Assembly (NCBI GenBank): GCA_937969415.1
Contig: CALBWK010000073.1
Span: 1-46,869 of the forward strand
Source: an uncultured Saprospiraceae bacterium
Lineage (GTDB): Bacteria > Bacteroidota > Bacteroidia > Chitinophagales > Saprospiraceae
Reading direction: 5' to 3'
Length of the DNA: 46,869 nt
Shown: positions 34,274-42,598 of the stretch, piece after piece
Numbering within the stretch: position 1 is the first letter of the stretch
Layout of the letters: each line of letters starts with the position of its first letter
Notes under the pieces: model-generated
Told to the model about the DNA's origin: nothing
Seen by the model: only the letters and a program-made list of their open reading frames with translations
The model's database searches: none
Made by a program: the position numbers and the translations under genes

Positions 34274-35608
34274 TTAATCAATTACAATTTCAAACTTTTC
34301 AGCACCGTCTCCCATTCCCTTTGCATTTATCTGCTTATCTGCTACACCTAAGGTCACCAACATATCGTGAATAACCTGAGCTTTCATTTTACTTAACTTC
34401 TTGTCTCCTCCTGTAGCCTGTACCGTGATCTTAGATTCAGGGTAAGCTTTAAGTGCTGCAGCAAGGCCCTCTATTTCATTTTTAGACATAGAAGTAATTT
34501 TATGAGAAGTAGGATCGAAGGCAATTTTAGATAAACTATAAGCTGTAACAGCCTCTCCAGAGCTCTTCTTCTTAAACATTCCTCCAAAGGTATCCTTGAA
34601 GAAATCTGCAGTTTTTTCCGCAGCACCGCCTACAGCACCACCAACTGCTTTACCTGCGTCTCCTACGGCCTTACCTGCATCTCCTATAGCCTTACCCACT
34701 TTGCCTAAGAAGCCTAGACTCTTACCCTCAGCATCAAAATATTCACCGTCTTTAACAGTGAATTCTCCACTCTTAAGGTACATTTTACCATCCTTCATCA
34801 AGTTCCCCTCTGCATCTAAGGATAATCCCATCATCATTTCCTTACCCCTATTCATAGCATCGCCTGCTGCACCAGTAACTGCACCTGCCGCTCCTTTAGC
34901 AGCAGTAGCGACATCAGATGTTGTTGTACCGCCATGACTATGTCCTTCATGTACAGTGCCATCTGCGTGTGTATGCGTAGCTGGCTTAGACATCATCGTT
35001 TTTTCTACAGTTGGCTTAGCCATTTCTTTAGCTGCTTTGCCATCTTCTTTACCTTGCATAAAGAACCATCCAGCACCTAACAATAGAAGTAATGGAATTA
35101 ACCACTTCAGTAGGCCACCACCAGAGTTTGTTGCAGCTGTTGCAGGAGCAGATGCTGTCGTTGTCATCTTTACTTCCTCAACATTATCTCTAAGGTAAGT
35201 GGACAATCCTTTGGCATCAAGGTTTTTCTCTTTAACGATTTTACCTACAGAACCCATAGCGAGAGGTGTTGCAAGATTCATCAGTTTGGACTTAGCATCT
35301 CCTGATACGCCAGGGACATTGATATCTTGGAGTGAAGAACCAAAAATAGACTCGTTCATCTTTCCTCCTGCCTTCAAGATATTCTCATTGATATCCATAT
35401 TCGCACCAAGACCATTATTCTTAATCATATTAAGCAATGAACTTGCACCGCTCTCAGTAGAGCCTTTACTTGCGATACCTCTTAATATTCTTGGCATAAT
35501 TGCACTGAGGGCAGTTCTAGCAATCCCAGAATTTATACCAACCATCGATGCTACCTTATTGACTAGGCCATTAGACATCAATGATGTTACAGTATTTAAC
35601 AAAGACAT
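34274..35608 (-). CDS. DUF937 - membrane segment - OmpA-like domain protein
   Basis: The 444-aa product has an N-terminal DUF937 (YidB-like) domain (1-140; LMSNGLVNKVASMVGI, ... LATPLAMGSVGKIV and GLSTYLRDN), one membrane segment (167-184), a histidine-rich stretch (211-226, THTHADGTVHEGHSHGG), Gly/Ala/Lys-rich low-complexity helices (300-340, GKAVGDAGKAVG), and a C-terminal OmpA-like fold (357-444). The OmpA part keeps the FDPTSHKI opening and the final INAKGMG, but has ATGGDKKLSKMKA in place of GHTD...NxxLSxxRA. The aspartate and arginine that bind diaminopimelate are therefore missing or replaced. Peptidoglycan binding is doubtful. Confidence 0.75.
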   Translation of the reverse strand: MSLLNTVTSLMSNGLVNKVASMVGINSGIARTALSAIMPRILRGIASKGSTESGASSLLNMIKNNGLGANMDINENILKAGGKMNESIFGSSLQDINVPGVSGDAKSKLMNLATPLAMGSVGKIVKEKNLDAKGLSTYLRDNVEEVKMTTTASAPATAATNSGGGLLKWLIPLLLLLGAGWFFMQGKEDGKAAKEMAKPTVEKTMMSKPATHTHADGTVHEGHSHGGTTTSDVATAAKGAAGAVTGAAGDAMNRGKEMMMGLSLDAEGNLMKDGKMYLKSGEFTVKDGEYFDAEGKSLGFLGKVGKAIGDAGKAVGDAGKAVGGAVGGAAEKTADFFKDTFGGMFKKKSSGEAVTAYSLSKIAFDPTSHKITSMSKNEIEGLAAALKAYPESKITVQATGGDKKLSKMKAQVIHDMLVTLGVADKQINAKGMGDGAEKFEIVID

Positions 35609-35711
35609 AATAATTTGTTTAGTTAGTTAATGTTTGTCTCTCGGTAATGAGATGAAGACAAGGCAAGGCATTGGGAAACGCCTTATGTAGGAATTGACAC
35701 GTGGAAATAAC

Positions 35712-35748
35712 GTCTTCGTAAAAGACAATAGTTTCCTAAATCAGGAAA
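35712..35748. other. two adjacent short hairpins in the paaZ/DUF937 intergenic region
   Basis: GTCTT/AAGAC (35712-35726) and TTTCCT/AGGAAA (35732-35748) stand side by side in the 290-base gap 35609-35898. Neither has a clear T-tract on the minus strand. They could end paa transcription weakly or form a leader structure for the DUF937 gene. Nothing else is evident in the gap. Confidence 0.3.
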
Positions 35749-35898
35749 TAACCAGATAAAAGTGTTATCAGCTTTGTTGAAGATAAAGAAAATAACCAAG
35801 TACAAAAATTACATACTGAACCAGATGCTTAAAGTACTAGGATAAACAGTTGAATATCAATTCGTTATACCAACAAAAGAATATATTTAGAAAAGAGT

Positions 35899-38397
35899 CT
35901 ATTCTACTAGTCCAAACTGCTGGAAATGATGGTGTGTATGTTTTCTATTCAGTAAGTCCCATTCAAATTTCGTTAACATACCAAAAGTCGGATTGAGTGT
36001 CAGCTTACCTTTACGTTCTTTGAAATAGGTTTCATACTTCTCCCTAGTCTCAAAGTATTTTTCAATAGCCATATCCAAGGAAGGATATCTCAACTCTTCT
36101 AGCTCCCCTTTCTTCAACATAGGGTGATTGTACCCCTTCATCATCGGCTCATGATTATAGATTACGGGTTCAAAAATTTCTAGCAACTTAGGAGAGACAG
36201 CTAGGCGTGTATGGACTTTCTCTGTGGCGATAAGAAACTGATATTCTAAGTGCTCCACCATATGTTGTGGTGTTAAGATACCCCACTTGGCCTGAGCTTT
36301 GGGATCTAGTTTTTTGAATGTATCTCTTAACGTCTCTTCATCCATTTCTATGTATGGATTCTTTTTTTCTACCAGAGTTAAGATCGTCGCCATTGCTACC
36401 AACTCATCCTCTGTATCGAACATCTCCATATACCACTTCACGACGCCTGCAGGTAAATTTTTCCCTTTGGTATCTCGATCTATTTTTTCCTTGCAAGTCA
36501 AACGAACATAGACTGTATCGTTATGATAGATTGGTCTTAAGAATCTGCATTCGTCAAGACCATAGTTGGCACCCACTGGGCCTTTGTCTGGCATAACGAA
36601 AAGTCCCGCAGCTGCAGCTAAAAGAAAATAGCCGTGCGCAGTACGCTTCTCGAAAATACTACCATCCAAAGAAGTGATATCTGTATGTGCATAAAAATGA
36701 TCCCAAGTCACATTGGCGAAGGTGACGATATCCCCATCTGTAATAGTTCGCTTATGCGTCTTAAGTGACATCCCTGGCTGTATATCCTCGAAGTGATAAC
36801 TGAATGGATGTCTTTCGCTTGGCTTGTACTCAGCATTGGGTTGGTATATACCTGTGATATGAGAAACAGTCGTAGGAGAACCTTGAATAGCGCAGCGCTG
36901 CAAGTAATGCTTGATGCCACGCATACCACCCATCTCTTCTCCTCCTCCTGCTCTTCCCGGCCCTCCGTGCACGAGGTATGGTAGTGGAGAGCCGTGGCCA
37001 GTACTCTGCTTAGCAGACTCTTCATTGATGACGAGGATACGACCGTGGTGTGTCGCTGCACCTATCACAAAATCTCTTGCCTCATCATCATCAGCTGTCG
37101 CTATAGAACTGACTAATGACCCCTTACCCATTTGCGCCAACTGAATCGCTTCATCTCGATGGCTATATGGCATAATCGTACTGACAGGACCAAAAGCTTC
37201 TACATCGTGAACAGCCGTATTCTTGAATGGATTTTTTTCCAACAACAACATAGGACTGAGAAAGGCACCTTTACTAGCATCTGCTTCTATCAAGTCAACT
37301 TTATCCAGATCACCAAAAACCAACTCTGCAGTTTGTGTCAGCTCGGCAACTCGTTCTCTTACTTCCGCGACTTGATCTTTAGAGGCCAATGCACCCATCC
37401 TTACACCTTTGACTTGTGGGTCGCCGATAGTTATTTTGCTCAGCGCTTTTCCTAGAGCAATCTGAAAATCCTCTACCAATTTTTCTGGAACCATTATTCT
37501 TCTAATAGCTGTACACTTCTGACCACACTTGACGGTCATTTCTCTACGGACTTCCTTGACAAATAAATCAAACTCTGCAGTTCCGGGCAGTGCATTCATG
37601 CCGAGCACAGAACAGTTCAGAGAGTCTGCTTCCATATTAAAAGGTACCGCTTCAGAAATAATTCTTTCGTGAGACTTCAGCATACGACCTGTCGTAGCAG
37701 AACCTGTGAAAGTCACGACGTCTTGCGAACCTACTGAATCCAATATGCCACGTGCTGATCCACAGATCAGCTGAAGAGCACCCTCTGGTAATATCTTAGA
37801 AGCAATAATATCACGAACGACTGCTTCAGTGAGATATGAAGTCGCTGTGGCAGGCTTGACCACTGCTGGCATTCCAGCCATCCAGTTGACGGCACACTTC
37901 TCTAACATTCCCCATATTGGAAAATTATAAGCATTGATGTGTACGGCGACTCCACGCTTAGGTACCATAATATGGTGACCCATAAATGAACCCCCACGCG
38001 AAAGATCTATACCTTCTCCATCTACGTGAAAGGATTGATTAGCAAAATTTCTACGGAGAGAAGCATTCGCAAATAAGTTACCAAAACCCCCTTCGATATC
38101 TATCCAACTGTCTGCTTTGGTAGCACCAGTCATATAACTGATCTCGTAGTAACTGTCTTTTCTCTTTGTCAGATAAAGCGCTAACTTCTTGAGCATCAAC
38201 CCGCGTTCCTGGAAAGTCATTTTTCTTAAAGCTGGGTTTCCTATTTGTCTGCCATACTCTAAAATTCTAGAGAAATCTATACCTTTAGTAGAAGCGTAGT
38301 GTATCAATTGGCCATTGATGGCATTGTATATAGATGCTCCTTCTCCCTCTCCTGCAACCCATTCTCCGTGTACGTAGTTCTGTAACTTCATGCTCAA
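35899..38397 (-). CDS. paaZ: bifunctional PaaZ (aldehyde dehydrogenase / oxepin-CoA hydrolase) with extra C-terminal DinB/DUF1569-like domain
   Basis: The 832-aa product opens the oxepin-CoA ring and oxidises the resulting aldehyde in aerobic phenylacetate breakdown. Residues 1-520 form an aldehyde dehydrogenase with E256 (FNMEADSLNCS) and nucleophile C295 (CGQKCTAIRR), the same numbers as the known E. coli residues. Residues 530-680 form a MaoC-like hydratase with D566 and H571 (TWDHFYAHTD). E. coli PaaZ is about 681 aa. Here about 145 further residues (688-832) resemble DUF1569/DinB helical domains: LTPQHMVEHLEYQF, and the C-terminal FGMLTKFEWDLLNRKH followed by THHHFQQFG. The role of that domain is unknown. 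Last gene of the paa operon, 29 bases after paaH. Confidence 0.93.
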   Translation of the reverse strand: MSMKLQNYVHGEWVAGEGEGASIYNAINGQLIHYASTKGIDFSRILEYGRQIGNPALRKMTFQERGLMLKKLALYLTKRKDSYYEISYMTGATKADSWIDIEGGFGNLFANASLRRNFANQSFHVDGEGIDLSRGGSFMGHHIMVPKRGVAVHINAYNFPIWGMLEKCAVNWMAGMPAVVKPATATSYLTEAVVRDIIASKILPEGALQLICGSARGILDSVGSQDVVTFTGSATTGRMLKSHERIISEAVPFNMEADSLNCSVLGMNALPGTAEFDLFVKEVRREMTVKCGQKCTAIRRIMVPEKLVEDFQIALGKALSKITIGDPQVKGVRMGALASKDQVAEVRERVAELTQTAELVFGDLDKVDLIEADASKGAFLSPMLLLEKNPFKNTAVHDVEAFGPVSTIMPYSHRDEAIQLAQMGKGSLVSSIATADDDEARDFVIGAATHHGRILVINEESAKQSTGHGSPLPYLVHGGPGRAGGGEEMGGMRGIKHYLQRCAIQGSPTTVSHITGIYQPNAEYKPSERHPFSYHFEDIQPGMSLKTHKRTITDGDIVTFANVTWDHFYAHTDITSLDGSIFEKRTAHGYFLLAAAAGLFVMPDKGPVGANYGLDECRFLRPIYHNDTVYVRLTCKEKIDRDTKGKNLPAGVVKWYMEMFDTEDELVAMATILTLVEKKNPYIEMDEETLRDTFKKLDPKAQAKWGILTPQHMVEHLEYQFLIATEKVHTRLAVSPKLLEIFEPVIYNHEPMMKGYNHPMLKKGELEELRYPSLDMAIEKYFETREKYETYFKERKGKLTLNPTFGMLTKFEWDLLNRKHTHHHFQQFGLVE

Positions 38398-38426
38398 CTT
38401 ATTATCGCTTTGTTTTCATTTTGACA

Positions 38427-39593
38427 TTAGACATTCTGACTAAAAAATAATGTTCCTTCTCGACTCATCTTTCTGAGCAAAGGACAACACCGGTATCGGT
38501 CTTCGTGATATTCTGTATACAAGGCATCAATACTTTTCACGACGTTATCGATACCTATCTCATCCGCCCACCGCAATAGGCCTTTAGGATAATTGACACC
38601 CTTTGTCATCGCAGTTTCGATATCTTCTTTATTAGCAATGCGCATATACAGTGTGTCAGCTGCTTCATTAATTAACATTATGATGACACGATAAGAAATG
38701 ATCTGGCCTAATTCTGTGTCATTAGTCGGCGTAGGTCGAACAGCGTTCTCTGAATAGTCATAATAACCTCGTCCCTTTTTCCTACCGTGATAGCCTGCCT
38801 CCGATAATTTCTTCTGTGTAAAAGCAGGCTTATAACGAGGGTCATAATAGAAAGCTGTCCATACAGTTTCTGTCACCGTATAATTGACATCGTTACCAAT
38901 AAAATCCATCAACTCGAATGGACCCATTCTAAACCCTGCCAACTCCTTCATCGCCCAATCGATAGTGGCAAAATCAGCTATCCCCTCTTCATAGATTCTA
39001 AGAGACTCACTATAAAAAGGTCGCGCTACCTTATTAACAATAAAGCCTGGCGTATCTTTCACCTTGACGGTAAGTTTGCCCCAGTCATCTATAATGCTCT
39101 TAGCCTTTTCCGAAATAGCTTGAGAGGTCTGCAAAGCTGGCACAATCTCTACCAACTTCATCAAAGGAGCCGGATTAAAGAAGTGTATCCCAATAAATCT
39201 TTCTGGGTTCTCTAAACACGATGCCAAATCTGTAATCGACAAGGAAGAAGTGTTAGAAGCAATAATCGCTTCCCTACTTAGCAAGGCTTCGACTTTTTTG
39301 AATACAGATTTCTTAATCTCTGGATTCTCTACAATAGCTTCAATAACGAGATCACAACCTTCTAAATCTCCTAGATCAGTTGATCTTGAAATATTTTCCA
39401 GGATACTTGTTTTCCTAGCAGTATTGATCCGTTCTTTTTCAATAAGACGATTAAGTACTTTCTCCAACTTTGCCGCACTCTTATCTAAGACTTCCTGTTG
39501 CAAATCATACAACACGACTTTGCAGTCAGCCGTGGCCGCAACTTGTGCTATGCCGCTACCCATTGTCCCTGCTCCTATGACACCTACTTTCAT
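38427..39593 (-). CDS. paaH: 3-hydroxyacyl-CoA dehydrogenase PaaH
   Basis: The 388-aa product has the NAD-binding motif GVIGAGTMGSGIAQ (about 3-16), the HACDH catalytic region IHFFNPAPLMKLVEIV (about 139-154; histidine near 140), KVKDTPGFIVNKVARP, and two C-terminal 3HCDH helices domains (about 185-280 and 300-388). In the phenylacetate pathway it oxidises 3-hydroxyadipyl-CoA. Its ATG overlaps the stop of paaG (ATGA), which shows translational coupling and supports assignment to the paa pathway over a general fatty-acid role. Confidence 0.88.
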   Translation of the reverse strand: MKVGVIGAGTMGSGIAQVAATADCKVVLYDLQQEVLDKSAAKLEKVLNRLIEKERINTARKTSILENISRSTDLGDLEGCDLVIEAIVENPEIKKSVFKKVEALLSREAIIASNTSSLSITDLASCLENPERFIGIHFFNPAPLMKLVEIVPALQTSQAISEKAKSIIDDWGKLTVKVKDTPGFIVNKVARPFYSESLRIYEEGIADFATIDWAMKELAGFRMGPFELMDFIGNDVNYTVTETVWTAFYYDPRYKPAFTQKKLSEAGYHGRKKGRGYYDYSENAVRPTPTNDTELGQIISYRVIIMLINEAADTLYMRIANKEDIETAMTKGVNYPKGLLRWADEIGIDNVVKSIDALYTEYHEDRYRCCPLLRKMSREGTLFFSQNV

Positions 39594-40375
39594 CTTCCTG
39601 TAAATGTTGGTTTACGTTTTTCATTAAAGGCAGCTACACCTTCTTTATAGTCCGAAGTATTGGCTGCCTTGACCTGATACTCTTGTTCTACTTCTAGCTG
39701 TTGGTCAAATGTATTTGATTCGCCTAACTGGTAAGCTAATTTTGTCAAAGCCAAGCCTTGCGTCGGCATATGTGATAATTTTTCAGCTATCTCCCAAGAT
39801 TTATCTTCAAACTCGTCATCAGTGAAATATTTATAAATCATACCCATTCTCTCTGCCTCCTCTGCACCTACTTTATCTCCAAGCATAGCAATCGCCAAAG
39901 CTTTCTGATAACCGACTAGTCGCTGCAAAGTATAAGTCCCACCTGAATCCGGAATTAATCCTATAGCACTAAAAGCTTGAATAAAACTGGCTGATTGTTT
40001 AGCGACAACAATATCACAAGCCAAGGCTATATTTGCACCAGCGCCAGCAGCTACACCATTAACGGCAGCGACAATAGGCTTCTGAAGGCCTCTAATTGCT
40101 CTAACAATAGGATTAAAATGATTAGAAATAAAGTGATCTAACTCTTTGCCTTCGCTCTCTGCAGTCGTTACTTCTTTTAGATCTTGCCCCGCACAAAAGG
40201 CTTTTCCTGTCCCAGTCAGATAGACGGCTCGGATGTCATTATCCTTAGCACAGGTCTTGAGATGTTGAAGAAGCGGAAGCGCAATGCCTTCCACCATACT
40301 ATTGTATTTCTCTGGTCGATTGAAGGTGAGCTTGGCAACTTTATCAATTTTTTCAAAGAGGATTAGTTCGTTCAT
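39590..40375 (-). CDS. paaG: enoyl-CoA hydratase/isomerase family protein PaaG (epoxide isomerase)
   Basis: The 261-aa product is a crotonase: GKAFCAGQDLKEV (about 57-69) and AAVNGVAAGAGANIALACDIVVA (about 103-125) form the CoA oxyanion hole, and SAIGLIPDSGGTYTL carries the acidic residue expected for isomerases. The FCAGQDL form is typical of PaaG, which converts ring-1,2-epoxyphenylacetyl-CoA to oxepin-CoA. PaaF, a paralogue, is a less likely alternative; only one such gene is in the window. It lies 69 bases after paaD and overlaps paaH by 4 bases. Confidence 0.85.
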   Translation of the reverse strand: MNELILFEKIDKVAKLTFNRPEKYNSMVEGIALPLLQHLKTCAKDNDIRAVYLTGTGKAFCAGQDLKEVTTAESEGKELDHFISNHFNPIVRAIRGLQKPIVAAVNGVAAGAGANIALACDIVVAKQSASFIQAFSAIGLIPDSGGTYTLQRLVGYQKALAIAMLGDKVGAEEAERMGMIYKYFTDDEFEDKSWEIAEKLSHMPTQGLALTKLAYQLGESNTFDQQLEVEQEYQVKAANTSDYKEGVAAFNEKRKPTFTGR

Positions 40376-40444
40376 TATTTAGTTGGTTGGTGATGGTATG
40401 TTAGTGAGCGCTTAGAGAAACGACCATAAGGCAGATTGACAACT

Positions 40445-40942
40445 TTATTTTAGACATTTAAAATAATCAAAGGGCTCTAGACAATCTTCACACTGAAAGA
40501 GCGCCTTACAAGCAGTAGAACCAAACTGGCTAATCATTTTTGTATTTGTGGATTTACAATTGGTACATGCAATAAGTCTTTCTCCATCGATGAGTGCTCG
40601 CTTATCCAAGGAATCAGAAAGTGGAGCAGCAACCCCATATTCCTCCAACTTACGTCTACCCTCTTGTGAAATCCAATCCGTTGACCAAGCGGGAGAGAGC
40701 ACAAGTTTTATTTCCGTTGCGTAACCCGCTTTCTGCATCGCTATATCTATATCGGCAGCCATTGTATCCATCGCAGGGCAACCGGAATAAGTCGGCGTCA
40801 ATTCGACAAATACTTTTTTATTTTCCTCACGAACTGCCCTCACCACACCTAAGTCTAAGACTGTCAATACGGGTATCTCAGGATCAGAAACTGATTCTAA
40901 TATTTTCCTTAGTTCAAGATCTATGATTGGCTGATTGATAAT
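40445..40942 (-). CDS. paaD: phenylacetyl-CoA epoxidase assembly protein PaaD, start codon non-canonical
   Basis: PaaD is a MIP18/DUF59-type Fe-S protein needed for the epoxidase. The conserved N-terminal part (LRKILESVSDPEIPVLTVLD) is in frame and intact, followed by TPTYSGCPAMDTMAADI and a C-terminal zinc-ribbon-like CTNCKSTNTKMIS ... CKALFQCEDCLEPF. No ATG, GTG or TTG occurs between the in-frame TAA (40960-40958) and the TTG at 40867, which lies inside the conserved motif. Using that TTG would delete the DPEIPV region. I extend the gene to ATT at 40942 as one of three adjacent possible starts (ATA 40945, ATT 40942, ATC 40939); an A-rich run lies just upstream. A sequence error is the alternative. 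Confidence 0.8.
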   Translation of the reverse strand: MINQPIIDLELRKILESVSDPEIPVLTVLDLGVVRAVREENKKVFVELTPTYSGCPAMDTMAADIDIAMQKAGYATEIKLVLSPAWSTDWISQEGRRKLEEYGVAAPLSDSLDKRALIDGERLIACTNCKSTNTKMISQFGSTACKALFQCEDCLEPFDYFKCLK

Positions 40943-40978
40943 TATTAGTTTTTTCTTTTATGAGTGATTACAGTTTGA

Positions 40979-41731
40979 CTACCATTCCATTTGTGGATAG
41001 GTTCTTTGCATATACTGCAGCTCATTCAAAATATAACCCATATGCTCAGAATGTATTCCAGTTTTGCCCTTCACAACTCGGGGAGCGGATTCTGGCATTG
41101 ACAATTCTGCCTCTATCAATACTTCTTTAACTTTTGAGTAAAAGTCTTCCTTGAAAGTCTGTAAATCAGGACCAATACCTTCTTCATACATTTCCTTCTC
41201 AATTGCTGTCATCACAAAGAACTCGTCAGCAAAAGGTAATAGATGATTTACAGCTGCTTGAATTCTGGCTTTACTTTCTTCTGTTCCGGCACCTAAGCGC
41301 TTCATCCAGGATGTAGAAAATCGAAGATGATATCTAGTCTCCTTAATAGACTTTGCCGCTATAGCTGCGATGCGTTCATCAGCACTATTCATCAATGCTG
41401 GTGTCATAAAACTCTGGAACATATCATAAAGAAATTGTCTGACAATAACATGACCAAAATCCTCATTGGGCTGCTCTACAAGAACGACATTCAAATAGGT
41501 TCTCTCTTTTCTTAAAAAAGCAATTGTATCTTCAGAAACTTCCTCTCCTCCCAATTCTGCTGCGTATTGAAAATAACTCCTTACCTGGCCATAGAGATCC
41601 AAAGAAATATTGGTCAAAGCAATATCCGTCTCTAAGCTCGGCCCGTGCCCACACAACTCAGACAAACGATGACCTAAGATCATAGCATTATCCCCCAGCA
41701 TCATCAGATACTTTGTCAATTGTTCGTTCAT
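40979..41731 (-). CDS. paaC: 1,2-phenylacetyl-CoA epoxidase structural subunit PaaC
   Basis: The 250-aa product is a helical ferritin-like protein with the PaaC pattern: GDNAMILGHRLSELCGHGPSLE near the N-terminus, ALTNISLDLYGQVRSYF, NEDFGHVIVRQFLYD, and IKETRYHLRFSTSWMKRLG. It pairs with PaaA to form the core of the multicomponent oxygenase that epoxidises phenylacetyl-CoA; PaaC itself lacks the catalytic di-iron site. It starts one base after the paaB stop, so translation is coupled. Confidence 0.93.
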   Translation of the reverse strand: MNEQLTKYLMMLGDNAMILGHRLSELCGHGPSLETDIALTNISLDLYGQVRSYFQYAAELGGEEVSEDTIAFLRKERTYLNVVLVEQPNEDFGHVIVRQFLYDMFQSFMTPALMNSADERIAAIAAKSIKETRYHLRFSTSWMKRLGAGTEESKARIQAAVNHLLPFADEFFVMTAIEKEMYEEGIGPDLQTFKEDFYSKVKEVLIEAELSMPESAPRVVKGKTGIHSEHMGYILNELQYMQRTYPQMEW

Positions 41732-41732
41732 C

Positions 41733-42023
41733 TTAGATATGTTTTAGCTCGATAGGTAGATCATAGAAAGTCGGATGTCGGTAGACCTTATCCTTAGCTG
41801 GTTCAAACAATTCTCCTGCTTGCTCGGGGTTAGATGCGTGTATATTTTTAGATTCTACAACCCAAATACTAACGCCTTCTTGTCGACGTGTATAGACATC
41901 TCTAGCATTCTCAAGAGCCATCGTCGGATCTGCAGCGTGGAGGCTACCAGCGTGGCGATGCTCGAGACCATTTCTTGATCTGATAAAGACTTCGAAGAGA
42001 GGCCATTCTTTTTTGTTACTCAT
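41733..42023 (-). CDS. paaB: 1,2-phenylacetyl-CoA epoxidase subunit PaaB
   Basis: The 96-aa product matches PaaB in length and sequence: WPLFEVFIRSRNGLEHRHAG, SLHAADPTMALENARDVYTR and IWVVESKNI. It bridges PaaAC heterodimers in the oxygenase. Its ATG is preceded only by pyrimidine-rich repeat DNA of the neighbouring cassette (42027-42220), so its native upstream sequence and ribosome site seem to have been replaced. The next paa gene upstream, paaA, is separated from it by the four-helix-bundle gene. Confidence 0.93.
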   Translation of the reverse strand: MSNKKEWPLFEVFIRSRNGLEHRHAGSLHAADPTMALENARDVYTRRQEGVSIWVVESKNIHASNPEQAGELFEPAKDKVYRHPTFYDLPIELKHI

Positions 42024-42026
42024 TTT

Positions 42027-42220
42027 GTGGAAGGGTTTAAAGGTTTAAGGGTTTAAAGGTTTAAGGGCTTAAAGGATTAAAGGTTTTTTGAAGGGTTCAA
42101 AGGGTTCAAAGGTTTAAGGGTTTAGAGGATTTAATGGCTCAAACGACGTTTAAACTTTTTCACCTTTACACCATTATTCCTTTTGACCTTTACCCCCTTT
42201 TATTCCATTGTTCCTTTACA
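42027..42220. repeat. AAAGG/CCTTT short-unit repeat tract with opposed halves
   Basis: On the plus strand 42029-42140 is built of imperfect 8-10-base units such as AAGGGTTTAAAGGTTT. From about 42150 to 42220 the composition flips to units such as CCTTTACACC and CCTTTTGACC. The two halves are roughly inverted, meeting near TTTAAACTTTTTC at 42149-42161, and could fold into a long imperfect hairpin. The tract joins the 3' end of the four-helix-bundle gene to the start of paaB. Confidence 0.7.
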
Positions 42221-42223
42221 CCT

Positions 42224-42592
42224 TTATTTCTTTTCCCAAAGTTTTCTTGCTTCTATAAGTTTATAAAGTGCTGCCGAAATTTGCTTTGCACTATTAATTA
42301 AATTATCTGCTTTTGCAGTTTCAATAACTCCAATTTCTTTAGCTATGATAAGCTGAGTAATTAATTCCGCTGACGATCCTTTTGCAATGTACATATGGCT
42401 TATTCCGTGCTTAACAGTTTTTAGCTCATCTCCTTCAGCAATATTTGAAGAAATAGAGACTGCTGCACTAGAGAGCTGACTTGAAAACCTAAAATCCTTT
42501 TTTAAACTTTCGTTTTCTCCAATTACTTTATACACTTCAACAGCTAAGTTTTTTGCTAATTTCCAAACGTGTAATTTTTGAAAATCTCCCAT
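42224..42592 (-). CDS. four-helix-bundle protein (S23 ribosomal / IVP type)
   Basis: The 122-aa product matches the four-helix-bundle family first described from 23S rRNA intervening sequences: LHVWKLAKNLAVEVYKVI, then SSQLSSAAVSISSNIAEGDE, then YIAKGSSAELITQLIIAKEIGVI, and a C-terminal helix with LYKLIEARKLW. The SNIAEG and AKGSSAEL motifs are diagnostic. It is related in fold to Avd of diversity-generating retroelements, but no reverse transcriptase is nearby. Function is unknown. It starts 6 bases after the paaA stop and is in the operon's orientation, so it is probably co-transcribed with the paa genes. Repeats flank it on both sides, and its last codons run into the repeat tract. Confidence 0.9.
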   Translation of the reverse strand: MGDFQKLHVWKLAKNLAVEVYKVIGENESLKKDFRFSSQLSSAAVSISSNIAEGDELKTVKHGISHMYIAKGSSAELITQLIIAKEIGVIETAKADNLINSAKQISAALYKLIEARKLWEKK

Positions 42593-42598
42593 TACTTA

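Noticed and set aside
36708-37144. Open frames on both strands overlapping paaZ
   Set aside because: They lie wholly within the conserved PaaZ reading frame and encode low-information Cys/Ser/Pro-rich sequence.
42027-42220. Possible CRISPR array
   Set aside because: Units are 8-11 bases, contiguous and imperfect, with no unique spacers and no cas genes.
42224-42592. Four-helix-bundle gene as Avd of a diversity-generating retroelement
   Set aside because: No reverse transcriptase or template/variable repeats are present in the window; the motifs fit the general S23/IVP family.
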